Shown here one piece after another: positions 12,770 through 24,629 of a stretch of DNA of 64,000 nt. The first letter of the stretch is position 1, and each line of letters begins with the position of its first letter. The position numbers and the translations under genes were made by a program. Below the pieces are notes generated by a model. That model was given only the letters and a program-made list of their open reading frames with translations, did no database searches and had not been told where the DNA came from. This stretch comes from Notamacropus eugenii (lineage: Eukaryota; Chordata; Mammalia; Diprotodontia; Macropodidae): assembly GCF_028372415.1 (NCBI RefSeq), contig NC_092872.1, positions 90,626,575-90,690,574 of the forward strand. Direction: 5' to 3'.

Positions 12770-14395
12770 GACCTTTTACACTGATTCTCATTGATCCTCA
12801 CAACAACTCTTAGTGATAGAGACTATTATTGTCCTCATTTTACAGTTGGGGAAGCTGCGACAAATAGGAAGTTAAGGACATACAGCAAGCAAATGTCCGA
12901 TGGCAGATTTGAACTCAGGGCTTTCTTTCCCCCACCCCCACTTCATAGTATTTTATTTCTTTCCAATTACATGTAAAGATAGTTTTCAACATTCATTTCT
13001 GTAAGATTTTGAGTTCTAAATTTTTCTTCCTCCCGCCATTCCCCCTTCCCCAAAACAGTAAGCAATCTGATATAGATTATACATGTAAAATCAGGTTAAA
13101 ACATATTTCCACATTAGTCATATTGTGAAAGAAGAATCAGAACAAAGGCGAAAGACCACAAGAAACAAAAAAAAGGTTAAAATAGTATGCTTTGATCTGC
13201 ATTCAGACTCTACATTTCTTTCTCTGGATGTGGATAACATTTTCCATCGTAAGTCTTTTAGAACTGTCTTAGATAATTGTACTGCTGGGAAGAGCTAATT
13301 CTATCATAGGTGATCACATAATTTTGCTATTACTATCTACGATGTTCTCCTGGTTCTGTTCACTTCACTCACCATCAGTTCATGTAGGTCTTTCCTGGTT
13401 TTTCTTAAATCTGCCAGCTCATTATTTCTTATAGAACAATAGTATTCCATTACATTGACATACCACAACTTGTTCAACCATTCCCCAATTGATGGGCATT
13501 CTCTCAATTTCCAATTCTTTGCCACTACAAAAAGAGCTGCTATAAATGTTTTTGTACATGTGGGTACTTTCCCCTTTTTTTATGATCTCTGGGATAGGGA
13601 TCTAGTAGAGGTATTTGCTGAATCAAAGGGTATGCACAGTTTTATAGCTCTCCAAAATAGTTCGATCAGTTCACAAGTCCATCAACAATGCATTAGTGTT
13701 CCTATTTTCCCACATTTTCTCTAACACTTATCGTTTTCCTTTGCTGTCAGATTCGCCAATCTGATAGTTGTGAGGTGGTACCTCAGAGCTGTTTTAATTT
13801 GCATTTCTCTAATCAATAATGATTTTAGAGCATTTTTTCATGTGACTATAGATAGCTTTAATTTCTTCATATGAAAACTGCCTTCCTTTGACCATTTATC
13901 AATTGGGGAATGACTTGTATTCTTATAAATTTGATTCAGTTCACTATATATTTTGGAAATGAGGCCTTTATCACAAACACTGGCCATAAAAATTGCTTCC
14001 CAGGTTTCTGCTGTCCTTTTAATCTTGGTTGCATTGGTTGTGTTTGTGCAAAAACTTTTTAAATTTAATGTAACCAAAATTCACTATTTTGCATTTCATA
14101 ATATTCTCTACATCTTGTTTGGTCATAAATTTTTCCCTTCTCCATAGATCTGACAGGTAAACTATTTCTTGCTCTCTTAATTTACTTATGGTAGCACCCT
14201 TTATTTCTGAATCATGTACCCATTTCAACTTCATTTTAGTACACGGTGTGAGATATTGGTCTCTACCTAGCTTTGTCATACCATTTTACAGTTTTCCCAG
14301 CAGTTTTTTGTCAAATAGTGGAACTCAGGGCTTTCTGACTTGAGGTTCAACATTTTATCCACTATACCACCATGTGCTTCCTAGGATAGAGAGGT
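12770..14395. repeat. MIR-type SINE split by the L1 insertion
   Basis: The left half (12775-12926, with CTCATTTTACAGTTGGGGAA and GATTTGAACTCAGGG) and the right half (14321-14385, with TTCAACATTTTATCCACTAT) make one SINE once the L1 and one copy of the 16-base duplication are removed. It is therefore older than the L1. Confidence 0.75.
12927..14320 (-). mobile_element. 5'-truncated L1, 3' part of ORF2, minus orientation
   Basis: On the minus strand the ORF2 C-terminal region is recognisable (VMEYYCSIRNNELADLRKTR followed by KDLHELMVSEV, matching the MEYY...IK region near the end of L1 ORF2p). The 3' untranslated region follows. The frame is broken in several places. The insertion lies inside a SINE and is bounded by an exact 16-base direct repeat GAACTCAGGGCTTTCT at 12911-12926 and 14321-14336, the target-site duplication. 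The exact duplication suggests a fairly young insertion, though the ORF is degraded. Confidence 0.9.
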
Positions 14396-15480
14396 TAAAC
14401 TCATGGTGAGTAAGAGCAGACTCTAACATATAACCACATAAGAGGAGTCCAACTCCTCTTCCTTCCTTATACAGATAAAAAAAAATTGGAGCCCAGGCAG
14501 TTTAAGTAATTTGCCCAAAGTCAAAGAGGTAGTAAGCATCATATGTGGGATCTGAACTGAGGTTCACTGACTCCATAGTCCTCTCATATTCTATCACACC
14601 AAGTTGCTAATCAGAAAAGGCTGGACCACTTGTTAGGAATATTGTAAAGACGATTCTTGTTTAAGTGAGTCTGAAAGTCTGTGACATCATCCTTGCCCCT
14701 GAAATTCTGTGATTTAAGTAATTTGTCCAAAGTCAGGTAGATAGCAAGAGCCAGAGTCAGAATACAGATCTCCTGACTTGTAGGGGCAACAGTCACCATA
14801 CCTGTCAGTAATAACAATTCACGGTGATTTGATGCTTTGAGGTTTACTAGAAGTGGTGGTAGGAAGGCAACTAGGTGATATAGTGGATAGAGTACTAGAC
14901 TTGAACAGAATTCATAATCCTACCCCAGGTACTTACTGTGAATCCCTGGGTACATCATTTAGTGACTTGAACTTCACTTTTCTCTTCTGTTAAATGGGGA
15001 TAATAATATTGCCCATCTCGGAGCTGTTGTGAGGACGGAACAATTTTTGCATGTACTTGGAAAACCTTAGAGTGCTCTATAAAGGCCAGCATTGTAATTT
15101 CCCCTCCCCCCTTTAAAAGAATTTATGAGGCAACAGAGACGTGGAGAGGCAAAGTGACTTGTCCAAGGTCCTAGGACCACTAGATACTTATCTGGCATCC
15201 AGCATCAGGCTTCTGCCTACACACCAGCACGCTCTCCAGGGCACTAGGCTGCTTTCCTATGCAGATGAATATGAGATTTGGTCTGACTCCAGCTCTCATT
15301 CTTTCTAGGGCACTTATGCCGACTTTTGTCATGAATTATTTTGTTTTGCTAAAAAAAATACAATCCTGGGAGAGGATAGGTGCTCTGAGGCAGACACAGG
15401 AATTCCCTGGGCCTTTGGGCCGAAGAGGGTAAATTCAAAGGATTTTATCATTTATGACCAACACCATTATCCATTACATC
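14396..15480. other. Spacer with SINE copies before the CLEC16A promoter
   Basis: MIR-like pieces lie at about 14465-14600. A plus-oriented SINE lies at 14865-15100 (GATAGAGTACTAGACTTGAA, GAGCTGTTGTGAGGACGGAA). A further MIR fragment is at about 15120-15240. No gene is seen. Confidence 0.55.
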
Positions 15481-15889
15481 CATTACCTCCCTTCGCAGGA
15501 AGCTGCGGATTTCTGCTTAGGCCCGCCCCCTTAGGAGAGGGAGGTTGAAAGGCATCAGGGTGGGGGAGGGGAGGAACTGGGGCGTGCGCTGTGCACGATG
15601 GGACTTGTAGTTCGGACACGACCAACCTGGGGCCCTCATCGAGTCCCGGCCGCAGGGGCCCCTGGAGAGAACTCCACTTCCCGGCATTCTCGGCGGTGGC
15701 CGTAAAGCGCGAGGGCCGACTGGCCGGGTTCCGGGACTGAATGTCAGTACCGGACTGTAAGGCTTGGGGGGAAGGTGGTTGGCGGTTCGTCTGCGGCCAC
15801 CGCCGCCGTTGCCGCTTCTGCTGCCGCGGGTCTTCGGCGGTTCCCGGGATGAAGTCGTGAGGGGAAACCATAGAGAGGGGGCCGCGGAA
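15480..15889 (+). promoter_or_regulatory. CLEC16A: CLEC16A CpG-island promoter and 5' leader
   Basis: The block is rich in CpG, most strongly at 15640-15900 (for example GCCACCGCCGCCGTTGCCGC), and CpG density continues past exon 1 to about 16250. There is no TATA box. Two ZNF143-like elements are visible: GCACGATGGGACTTGTAGT at 15593-15611 (matching the ACTACAAxTCCC motif on the minus strand) and ACTCCACTTCCCGGCATTCT at 15671-15690 (plus strand). TGCGCTGTGC at 15586-15595 resembles an NRF1 site. The transcription start lies somewhere between these motifs and 15890. These are motif matches by eye. Confidence 0.75.
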
Positions 15890-15969
15890 ATGTTTGGCCG
15901 CTCGCGGAGCTGGGTGGGTGGGGGCCATGGGAAGTCCTCCCGCAGCATCCACTCCTTGGACCACCTGAA
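15890..15969 (+). CDS. CLEC16A: CLEC16A coding exon 1 (residues 1-27)
   Basis: CLEC16A is a cytosolic, endosome/lysosome-associated protein that works with the ubiquitin ligase RNF41/NRDP1 and USP8 in mitophagy; its Drosophila relative is ema. Despite the name it has no working lectin fold. The human locus is associated with type 1 diabetes and multiple sclerosis. This exon encodes MFGRSRSWVGGGHGKSSRSI and then HSLDHLK, almost identical to the human N-terminus. The start ATG has G at -3 and lies just below the CpG promoter. The exon ends CACCTGAA before the donor GTGAGT, splitting the Lys27 codon after two bases; exon 2 supplies the third. Only the first 357 codons of about 1050 lie in this window. 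Confidence 0.96.
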
Positions 15970-18279
15970 GTGAGTTGGGGGAGGGGGGAGGCTTTTCAGT
16001 TGGGGGAGGGGAGGGAAAGCAGAAGCCTCCAGGTGGGGGTGGAGGGAGAGGAGAGCGAGACCCCAAGTTTGGGGACTACCAGGCCGGCAGGTGGCTGAGG
16101 CCAGGGATAAGGAATGCGGGGGGAGGATGGGAAAATGCCCCCTTGGTGTAGGGTGGAAGATGGAGACAAGAAGGTCGGGGGGTCGACGGGGGTCGAAGCC
16201 GGAGATAGGGATAGGGTGGGGGAGGGAAGAAGAAGAAGAAGAAGAAGTCTCCTGGGATGGGGGCCAGCTCCTGGAAAAAGAATGCAGCTCCACCCCCCAG
16301 AGCGGGGAGAGAAAAGGGATGTATTGAAAGGGGCACGAAAGAAAGATATTGAGGATGGGGGTGGTACCGATCCCAGAACTGAAGACGGATCCCGGTGCTG
16401 GTAGGGTGGGAGAGGGAAGAGTTTGGGGAGGGGGCACAAACTAGGAATCTCCAAAGGGCAGTGGGAGTTAGGGAGGAATTCAGACAGGTGACTTGTCCGT
16501 CACCGCTGTCCTTATTCCCTTGCCTGTCCAGCTATGCCCACCGAATCTTGACCGACATAGCGCAGAGTCCCGTTGGACGTTTTCTGGCTCTTGTTTGCAT
16601 TTCGTCGTTCTGGTTCAGTTTTGGGGGACTTTTCCCCTTTGCTCAGCCGTGAGCAGTGTGTTTGGGGGGTTTGGGGTTTTTTTTGCATTTTCTTTGCATC
16701 TCCCAGCTCTTAGCATTGACTGGCCCGTAGCAAGGGGTTAATAAGCGCTTGCTATATGGACACAGTAGATCCGAGGATCGGGAGGTGGAAGACACCTTCT
16801 TGTTGTGGAAACCGAAGCCCCGGAAAGAAAATGACTTCCCCAGCCTCACTGCGGTAGCTGAGCTAGACTTTAAATCCAGGCTTACCGCTTTCAGTTCCAG
16901 AGCTCTTTCTACTGTGCTGAGAAGTCAGCATGGGCTGGGTGAGAAGTTAGGAACTTTGTGATTGTTCCTGGACCGAGAGATAGATGCCGTGAAGATTCTT
17001 AGGTTTTTTCTGGAAGTGTCCTAGAAAATGTTTACATTGTATCAGATGGCTACGGTATTAGTTAGATCTGCTTAATCAGTATTACAGATTAAAGGAGAGA
17101 CAAATTGTTTTCAGTCTTGGGCTACCTGTTTACAAGCTGACTGCTCAGAAATGATTCTTGCAGTACAAATGAACACAGACGAAAACTTAAGATTTTTTTG
17201 TTGTTTGTCTGAACTGAAGAGGGGTATGGGGGCAACTATTTGTGATTGTGGCAAGATCATTTTTCTGTATGTCTCTTCTTCACTTTCACACCCTGCAAAT
17301 GAAAAGATCTTCCTATTAGTTAAGATTTCAGTTTTCTAAAAGGAAGGGCAACTGTTTAATTCCTAAACTGCTCCTTAACACTCCTTGTGCATAGGGCTGT
17401 AGAGATTGTGTTGAAGACATAAAATCTGCTGTATAGAATTAAGGTGGCCACACCTAATCTAAGCTGTGTAGTTGGAAGAGGTAGTAATATGCAGAGAAGA
17501 TCTATAATTATTTACTAAAATACCATGAGCAGTTAGTACCTGGAATAATGGCAAGGACCTGAGGCTTACTGATACACCGTTTGTTGCTTTCATAGGTAAA
17601 AGTTTTTGGGCACCACTGAAACAAATGATTCTATACATATTCAGTTTTTAATAGGAACTTCAAACTGGTGTAGCTTTTTGCTTGCCTTCCCAATTCTAGC
17701 AAAATTTGGTATATTTAAAAGTTGATTAGGATGGCTGTACCATTCTTAGGACTTCATTATGTCCTTAGGACATCATTATGTGGCATAAGGGAAAGTAAAT
17801 TTTATTTTCTCCTTCCTGGACATATCTAAACCCTGCTGCTTGTACTCTGGCCTCTTTCTCCTCCCACCTAACTTGTAATTCTGACCCAGGGATCTGACAC
17901 TGGTGAGCTTTCACCTTATCTTTGATATCCCAGATCCACGATAGTACCTCCTGGCTATCTCCAAGGGATGCTGTGTAGCATTACCTTCCCCAGGTGTACC
18001 CCCACTGCCATCCCTCCTTCCCAATTCTAGCTTGTCATATATGTTGTCTTCTCCTATTAGAATGTGAACTCCCTGAAGGCAGAGACTGTCTTGTTTGCTT
18101 GTTTTTGCATCCCTAATATTTAGTTCAGTTCCTGGCACAGGAACTCTTTGGGAGTCAAGAGATTTGGATTCTAGTAGCTGCCCTGATGTTACCTTTCTGC
18201 GTCACCTTAGATAAGTTGTGTAGTCTTTCTGATCTTACTTCCATCACCTGTAAAGTGAAGGGATTGGTGTATTGGAAAG
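15970..18279 (+). other. CLEC16A: CLEC16A intron 1, proximal part
   Basis: The first 300 bases remain GC-rich, with a (GAA)n run at 16229-16247. An L2-like tail lies at about 18055-18145. No other exon is recognised. Long minus-strand open frames at 15500-16450 result from the GC-rich composition and have no protein-like features. Confidence 0.6.
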
Positions 18280-19060
18280 TAATTTAAATTATTGTAAGAA
18301 AGTGACTGAAATTTCCTTCCCTTTGATCCCAAGATGTCACTGCTGTGTATAAAATCCAAGGAAGTTAAAGCCAGCAAGAAAGGTCTAATAGACATAAAAA
18401 ATATTTATATCCCACTTTTGTAATAGAAAAGAATAAGAAACAAAGTAGATGTCTATCATTTTTGTAATGGCTACTCAAATTGTGGGTATATGAAAATAAT
18501 GGAATATTAATGTACTGTAAGAAATGAGAGTTTGACTCATTGGGAAGAATTTCCATGTAAACTGTAACACATAAGACGTGAGGCGTCATTTTTCTGTTTG
18601 CTCATACTTAATTTCAAACCCCCACAGTTACTAGTAAGTGTAATGTTTAGTGGTATTGTCAGCTTATTGTTTAAATATAATTAAGGCCATTTATTTATTG
18701 GAAATATTTTTCAATACATTTTTTAATTAAAAAGAAGAAAGTAATGATGATTATGATGACTATAGGGAGGCATGGGAATCGATACAAAATGAAATAAACA
18801 GAATCAGGAAAACAATATGCACAATAACCATGACAATGTAAATGAAAAATAACAACAAAAGATTGAATGCTGTATAATTAAAATGACCAAATATGACTCC
18901 TAAGGAGGTATATGAGAACATACTTTATTCCCTTCTTTGCATCTATGAATGTGGAACACTGCACATAAGATTGATGTGTTGGTTTTGTTGAACTACTTTT
19001 CCTCTCCTCTTTTTAAAAAATTGTTATAGGAGCAGCTCCGTGATTTAGGGAGGAGGAAGA
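18280..19060 (+). mobile_element. Old L1 fragments, plus orientation
   Basis: Text typical of the L1 3' end is seen in the plus orientation: the ATGGAATATTAATG region at 18500 (ORF2 terminus), AAATGAAATAAACAGAATCA at 18788, and ATGTGGAACACTGCACATAA at 18949. The fragment is heavily decayed. Confidence 0.6.
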
Positions 19061-20870
19061 GGTATCTGTTGCGAAATGAAGTGACATAAAAAAAGTCTCA
19101 ATACAGTTTTGTTTTTTTTTTAAATAAGAGAGGGGGATTGGACTAGATAGGTGACCTTAAAGATCCCTTCTAGTTCTAAAATTATTTGAGTCTGATTAGT
19201 CTTCTTAAAATACAGGTTTTAAGTATTACTCCTCTATTGAGGACATATGATGATTTTCTACCACATCGAGTGGAAATTTGTGATGTAGTGGAAAGAACAC
19301 TAGATTTAGAATCAAAAGATCTGAATTTGAATCTGAATCATAGATCTAGAAGTTCTTAGAGGTCATCTAGCCTGACCCCTTCATTCTAATAGGTAAGGAA
19401 ACTGAAGCCTGGAGAAACCAAGTGACTTATTTGCATTTATCCTCTTTAAATTTATTCAGCGTTTACTTATATATGTCCTTGTTATCTCCCCCATTAGAAT
19501 GGGAGCTCCTTAAGAATGGGATTGTTTCATTCTTGTATTTATATCCCCAGTGCTCAGTACAATTCCTTACGGATAATAGGCACTTAATAAACGCTTCTTG
19601 ATTGTCATTGAATGAGGTTGTAATTAGCAGAGTTGAAATTTGAACTCAGGTCCTCTGACTCCCAGTTTACCTTTTTTTCTTCTGTAACAAGCTTCCATTT
19701 ATGACCTTGGGTAAATTATTTCCCCCACTCTGAGGTTGTTTCCTTATCTGTAAAATAGTTGGACTTGATAATCTCTAAGGTGCCATCCAATTCTAAAATC
19801 CTATGATCCTATGAAACCTCTGCTTAGCTTTTTAGACCCTACATAATCTGATCCCATTCCCCTGTTTGCCTGTCCCCCATCTCTTGGCTCAGTTACCTTA
19901 CTCAGTGCGCTTCTTCCTGTATTAGATGTTCTCTCTGTGTAGCCATATGTTCCCTATCCTTCAATGCCTGGGTTATTTTGTGAAAATTTCTCAGTGCCTC
20001 CAGCCTATCTTGATCTTTTCCTTTATCTTATTGCATTTCAAACTTTTTGTCTCTACTTTACAATGACCATTTTATCATATGCTGTTTTGCTCAATTTCAT
20101 GTCTTACCTTTCCAGTTAGATTCCAGACTCCTTGTGAGTAGAGACACTGTTGTATTCTGGGCTATCCTATCATAGCACAGACATTCTCATTTACATAATT
20201 CTTTAAAATCCTTATTGGCTGGTGTAAGGTTATGTCACTTCAATATATATCCACTTGTCTTTGCTTGTGACTTTTACTGCAAGCTGTATCCCTCTTTGGT
20301 GTGAAAATTACAGTTCTGCAGACAACAGATGGATCCAGGTAGTTGTAGGTCTAGTGATGTCCCAGCCCCAGTTTTGCTCACTGACCTAGTTTTACATTTT
20401 TAAGCATGAGTCAGAGGGAGAAGCAGCACATGTAAATACTTAATTTTATATTCTTGTGTTGTCTTATGATTTTTAATTTCTTATGGTTTCTCCATTATTT
20501 CGAAGGTTATTAAATGAAGATTGCAGAGGCATGCTATTTGAAGAACATTGTCTGTATATCAAAAGTAGTACAGCTCTGGCACTCTTTCTCAGGACCCACA
20601 GGAAAATCACTGGTTTTTGACAGTGACGTGTATTTCCTACTTAAAGACTTCATTTTCTTAGTTTGATTTGGAAAGGATTAATAGGAATTGATAGAAATTG
20701 ATGGGAATCAATTCTAAGCATTTATTAAGCATTTTTATGTCCTGGGGATAATCAAATACTCAAATGGATCTGCAATTTCTCTAGATTTAAGAGTTTTGCC
20801 TTCAACCTTACCATTCACAGCCTTTCAGTCTTGTTTGTCCTGTGATACTCTCCTTCAAGTTCTTCCAAAA
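19061..20870. other. CLEC16A: Intron 1 with MIR/L2-type remnants
   Basis: MIR-like blocks lie at about 19280-19440 and 19680-19800, and an L2-like end at 19490-19610 (CAGTGCTCAGTACAATTCCT then AATAAACGCTT). The rest holds nothing I can name. Confidence 0.5.
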
Positions 20871-21410
20871 GTTTGCCATGAGTGGTTGATCCACTCATTC
20901 CCTCAGAGGCCTATTTTACCATTTCTTGATGTGGAGGAAAGGAACTAGTGTACCCTCTCCCAACAGTCGTTCCTTAGTCTTGCCACTGGACCAACCTCTC
21001 TTTTCTTCCCATCATGTAATTCCTTGATGATGAGCTATGTCACGGTCCTTCAGAATTCTTTGTTGGTTATGTGCTACAGTCAGTTTTCATCTAGCATGTG
21101 CTTCTTTGTTGCCCGCTGTGTGATACTAATCTTTAATTCTCAGAGGCAGTAGTGTTTCTTTTCTTGCTACTATACAGCAACACTGATAAAATATTAGCAT
21201 TGAAAAGATAGGTCTTCATTTTCATGGGATGCTTAGAGGCAATGAAATAACTTTGCTATTTTCTTGAAAGCAATCCAGCCCTCTCTCCTTTTCAATTCTG
21301 GGTCCAAATCATTGTCCCATCTTAAGCTGTTTGTTCCAGATAATAGATAACATTTATAGGATGTCCATCCAAATGCATATTGAAATCTGGGCATTCTTCA
21401 CTTACTTGGT
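20871..21410 (-). mobile_element. Decayed RTE-like LINE 3' region, minus
   Basis: The minus-strand reading shows broken pieces of an RTE-type ORF end. The 21175-21410 part is paralogous to 12255-12500. The region probably belongs to the same element as the reverse transcriptase pieces at 22180-22760, with a SINE inserted between them. Confidence 0.5.
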
Positions 21411-21794
21411 ATTTCCTTGGCTCTGGGAGCCTTCCCTCCCTTTGATTTGAGAGAGTGGACAGTGGTTATCAGAGAACTCCTCCAAAATTTTCCATTTAAG
21501 GAAGGTGTCCAGTGTAGCCACTTTATCATCTCCTACCCAGCTAGTGCCCTGGATTTTTTTTTTTTCTCCAACAACTCATCTTCCTGCAGTATTTCATCAA
21601 TTCGAATTCATGCCTTCTCAGTACTCCTTAGCCCTGGGACCCTTCTCTCCCTCTGATTGGAGAGGATGGAAGGTGGATATCAGAGAGCTTCTTTCAGATC
21701 ATAATTTCCCATACAGTTTCAGGTCTTCGTCATGCCACCATGGCCACTGCCCTTCCCTCTGCACCTTTTTAGCCTCTTTTTACGTGTTGTCTTC

Positions 21795-22140
21795 TCATTA
21801 GATTAGAGCTTCTTGAGGGCAGGGAATGTCTTTTGCCTTTCTTTGTATTCCTAGTGTTTAGCACAGTGCCTGACACATTAGTAGGTGCTTCTTGGTGATA
21901 TTTGTTTAGTTGTTTCAGTCGTGTCTGACTCTTTGTAACCTCATTTGGGGTTTTCTTGGCAAAGATATTGTCATGTTTGGTTATTTCCTTCTCCAGCTCA
22001 TTTTACAGATGAGGAAACTGAGGCAGACAGGGTTACCTGAATTGCCCAGGGTCACACAGCTACTGTCTAACACCAGATTTGAATTCAGATTTGACTCCAT
22101 GCCTGGCACTCTATCGACTGCCCCTCCTACCTGCCCTAGC
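21795..22140 (-). repeat. L2-like end plus long marsupial SINE, minus
   Basis: An L2-type tail (GTGTTTAGCACAGTGCCTGA) at 21800-21890 is followed by a minus-oriented SINE, from TTGTTTCAGTCGTGTCTGAC through TTTCTTGGCAAAGATATTG to CACTCTATCGACTGCCCC. It is homologous to the SINE at 10048-10299. Confidence 0.8.
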
Positions 22141-22179
22141 TGAACCTAAGTAGGTACTTAATAACACTTATTGACTATT

Positions 22180-22760
22180 TCTTGTGTGGATGGACAAGTC
22201 AAACTCCTTTAGGGCTTGATATAGTCAGCACAAAGACATCTGCAAATAGAAGCAACTGGAGGGCCTCACCATCCATAGGGAATACTTCCTTTACTTGGAC
22301 TCTGCCCTGGATTTCTTTGCTGAAGATAAAACTCCCTTTTTTATGCCTCAGATTATCTTTATTATCAGTGTGAACAGGTCATCTCTGTTAGATCATCTCA
22401 GAAGTCTTGAATGATCTTGATGTCTGGGAGACACTTTGCTAGAAAAGTGACATTTTTGTTCTGTAGGCATTGCATCTGGATCAAATGCTTTGTCATCATC
22501 AACAGACAATAAGCACAGTAGGATCTTGTATTCTCTATATCTTTCACTTAATTATGAGATGGTAAAGATGTGGTTCATTGTGGAATATTGCTCATGAAAG
22601 CCTGTGTGTCCTCTCCTAGGATGTCCCTGATTTGGACATAGATGAATCTCAGAAAGATTTTCTATAGATGTAAGTTGGTAGTTATTGATGTTCTCTTGGT
22701 CACCTTTTTTTGGGTGTTAACAAAGGCCAAGATTTTTTTTTCTCTGCCTTTGTCATCTTC
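22180..22760 (-). mobile_element. RTE-like reverse transcriptase fragment, minus
   Basis: On the minus strand the broken translation retains LEKIFLRFIYVQIRDILGED, then a stretch like the STMDHIFTI region, then an LFAD motif near 22240 (where the catalytic FADD would be). Several stop codons and frame slips interrupt it. This is an inactive piece of an RTE-like LINE, recognised from remembered motifs. Confidence 0.6.
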
Positions 22761-22984
22761 TTTTCTTTCAGATATCTTTTATTTTAGTCCCTTAGTATTC
22801 TCACAATTGTATAGCCTCCAGGGCAGATCTATAGGCTAATTTGGCTGTTTTTCTCATTTTTGGTCTTTAGATACTAGAGATGCAAAGATTTAAAAAAAAT
22901 AAAAAAGATCCACAATCCCTTACTTCAACTTATATTCTACGTGGTGAAGCATCCTGTATGCATATAAGTAGATACAAAATATAT

Positions 22985-23850
22985 ATAAAAGGAGACAGTA
23001 AACATTTATTAAGTATCTACTATGTGCCAGGCACCTTGCTAAACTCTGGGGATAAAGAAAAGACAGAAGGAGAGTTCCTGTCCTCAAGGGGCTCGAAATC
23101 TAATTGGGGGGGGGGGGGGGCAGACAAAAAGCAAACAAAATTTTACTAATAAGCTGCATGCAAGAAAAATAGGCATTGGCAGCTTGGGGCGGGGTAGTGA
23201 TGTGGATTTAGGAAAGACCTTATGTGGAAGATCTTTCCTTCCTTGAGCTGAGTTTTGAAGAAAACTGGGGATTCTAAAAGGTAGAGAAGTGAGAAAGGAA
23301 TGAAAGCCTGTGTAAAGTCAAGGAGACGGGAAATCAAATATTCTAGGTGAGAAACAGTTTCACCATACCAAAGAGTACATAAAGGGAAGAAATGTGTCAT
23401 AATTCTTTAAAAAAGTAGGTTATAGCTAGGTAATGAAAGACTTTAAAACCTGAACTGAAATTTCTATTTTATGTTAGAGGCAATGTGAAGCTACTGCAAC
23501 TTCTTTAGCAGATGAGTGACAGTCATACCTGTCACACTTTTACAATATTCCTTTGGCAGTTGTATGGAGTATAGATTGGAGAGGGAAAAGATATGAGTCA
23601 GGGAGGCCAGTTAGGACTTTTGTAATAGACTTAGTCAAAGATGATGAGGGCCCGAGCTATGGTGGTGGCTGTGTAAGTAGAAAGAAGGGAATAGATATGA
23701 GAGCCATTATGAAGATAACTTATATGGATATGGGGGATAAAGGAGAGTGTGGCATCAAGGATGAGTCCAAGATTACCAAACTGGGTAACTGGAAGGATAA
23801 TGGTTCCTTGAAGAAAGAGAAGTTAATTAGAACTATTAGTTTAGGATAAA
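22985..23850 (+). repeat. Interspersed repeat of unassigned family
   Basis: It begins AACATTTATTAAGTATCTAC then TATGTGCCAGGCACC and continues with a text that recurs at 60585-61400 and 63140-63840 (GAATACAGAAAAG / GATAAAGAAAAGACAG; GGAGCTCAC / GGGGCTCGA; GGAAAGACCTT-like parts). A run of 15 G lies at 23106-23120. The block is an old dispersed repeat shared with other mammals, but I cannot give its name. Confidence 0.6.
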
Positions 23851-24629
23851 GGTAAAAGGAGAAAGATAAAACAAGGGCTTGTTTTCTAACTGCCACTAGG
23901 TATTTTTATTTTTGAGATGGAGTTGGACTGTTTTTTAAGATCCATTAAGTGTGTGTTGTTGCTTTATTTAATATTTCAACCTTCTAATTTGCACAGTATC
24001 CAAAATTACATAGTAGCAACAAAATGAACATATTATGAGAAATCTTTAAATAGAAAGAAACCCATTTTGGATCTGTTTGGATTTCCATGGAAAATGCTGT
24101 AGTCTGTGTTTATTAGCTTTAGAATTGAATGGGGATGTCAGAAGTCTTCTGGTCTAATTCGCTCATTCTCCAGATTGGAAAGTTGAGACCTGTGGAGTCT
24201 ACATGACTTGCCAAAGGCAACATAAGGAAATAGTAGAGACAGAATTTAAGATCAGATCTCACACTAGAGACAGTGATCTTTCCACTATATGCTGCTTATC
24301 CAGTGCTTTAATGTCTCTGTGTTTAAACTGGGTCTTGTAATCCAATTTCCCTTGGTTACTATAACTTATATAGCTCTCTTAAAACAGAGTAATTGATACC
24401 TACTCTTAGCAGTCCTTAGTTATATGTAAATAATCCTTTAATGTATTTTAGAAATTGTAGGCTTTTAGTAGGTTTCTGTTTTTTGGTGTCATTGGTTCTA
24501 GGCTCTAGAAATCTGGTGATGTTAAATGATTACTATTCGATTAAGTCTGATTTTGAGATGTTACATTTCTATAAAGTTTGTTGTGTTTGATTAAGATATG
24601 ATTATATTTGAAGTATAGTCAGTGATAGT
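23851..24629. other. CLEC16A: Intron 1 sequence, a MIR remnant only
   Basis: A MIR-like piece lies at about 24125-24300 (CTCATTCTCCAGATTGGAAA). Nothing else is recognised. Confidence 0.45.

Noticed and set aside
13337..14279. Short minus-strand open frames such as the one containing MEYYCSIRNNE
   Set aside because: They are parts of the broken L1 ORF2, not separate genes.
15467..16454. Several long minus-strand open frames over CLEC16A exon 1
   Set aside because: They are antisense to the exon and CpG promoter, proline- and serine-rich by composition, and overlap each other in all frames.
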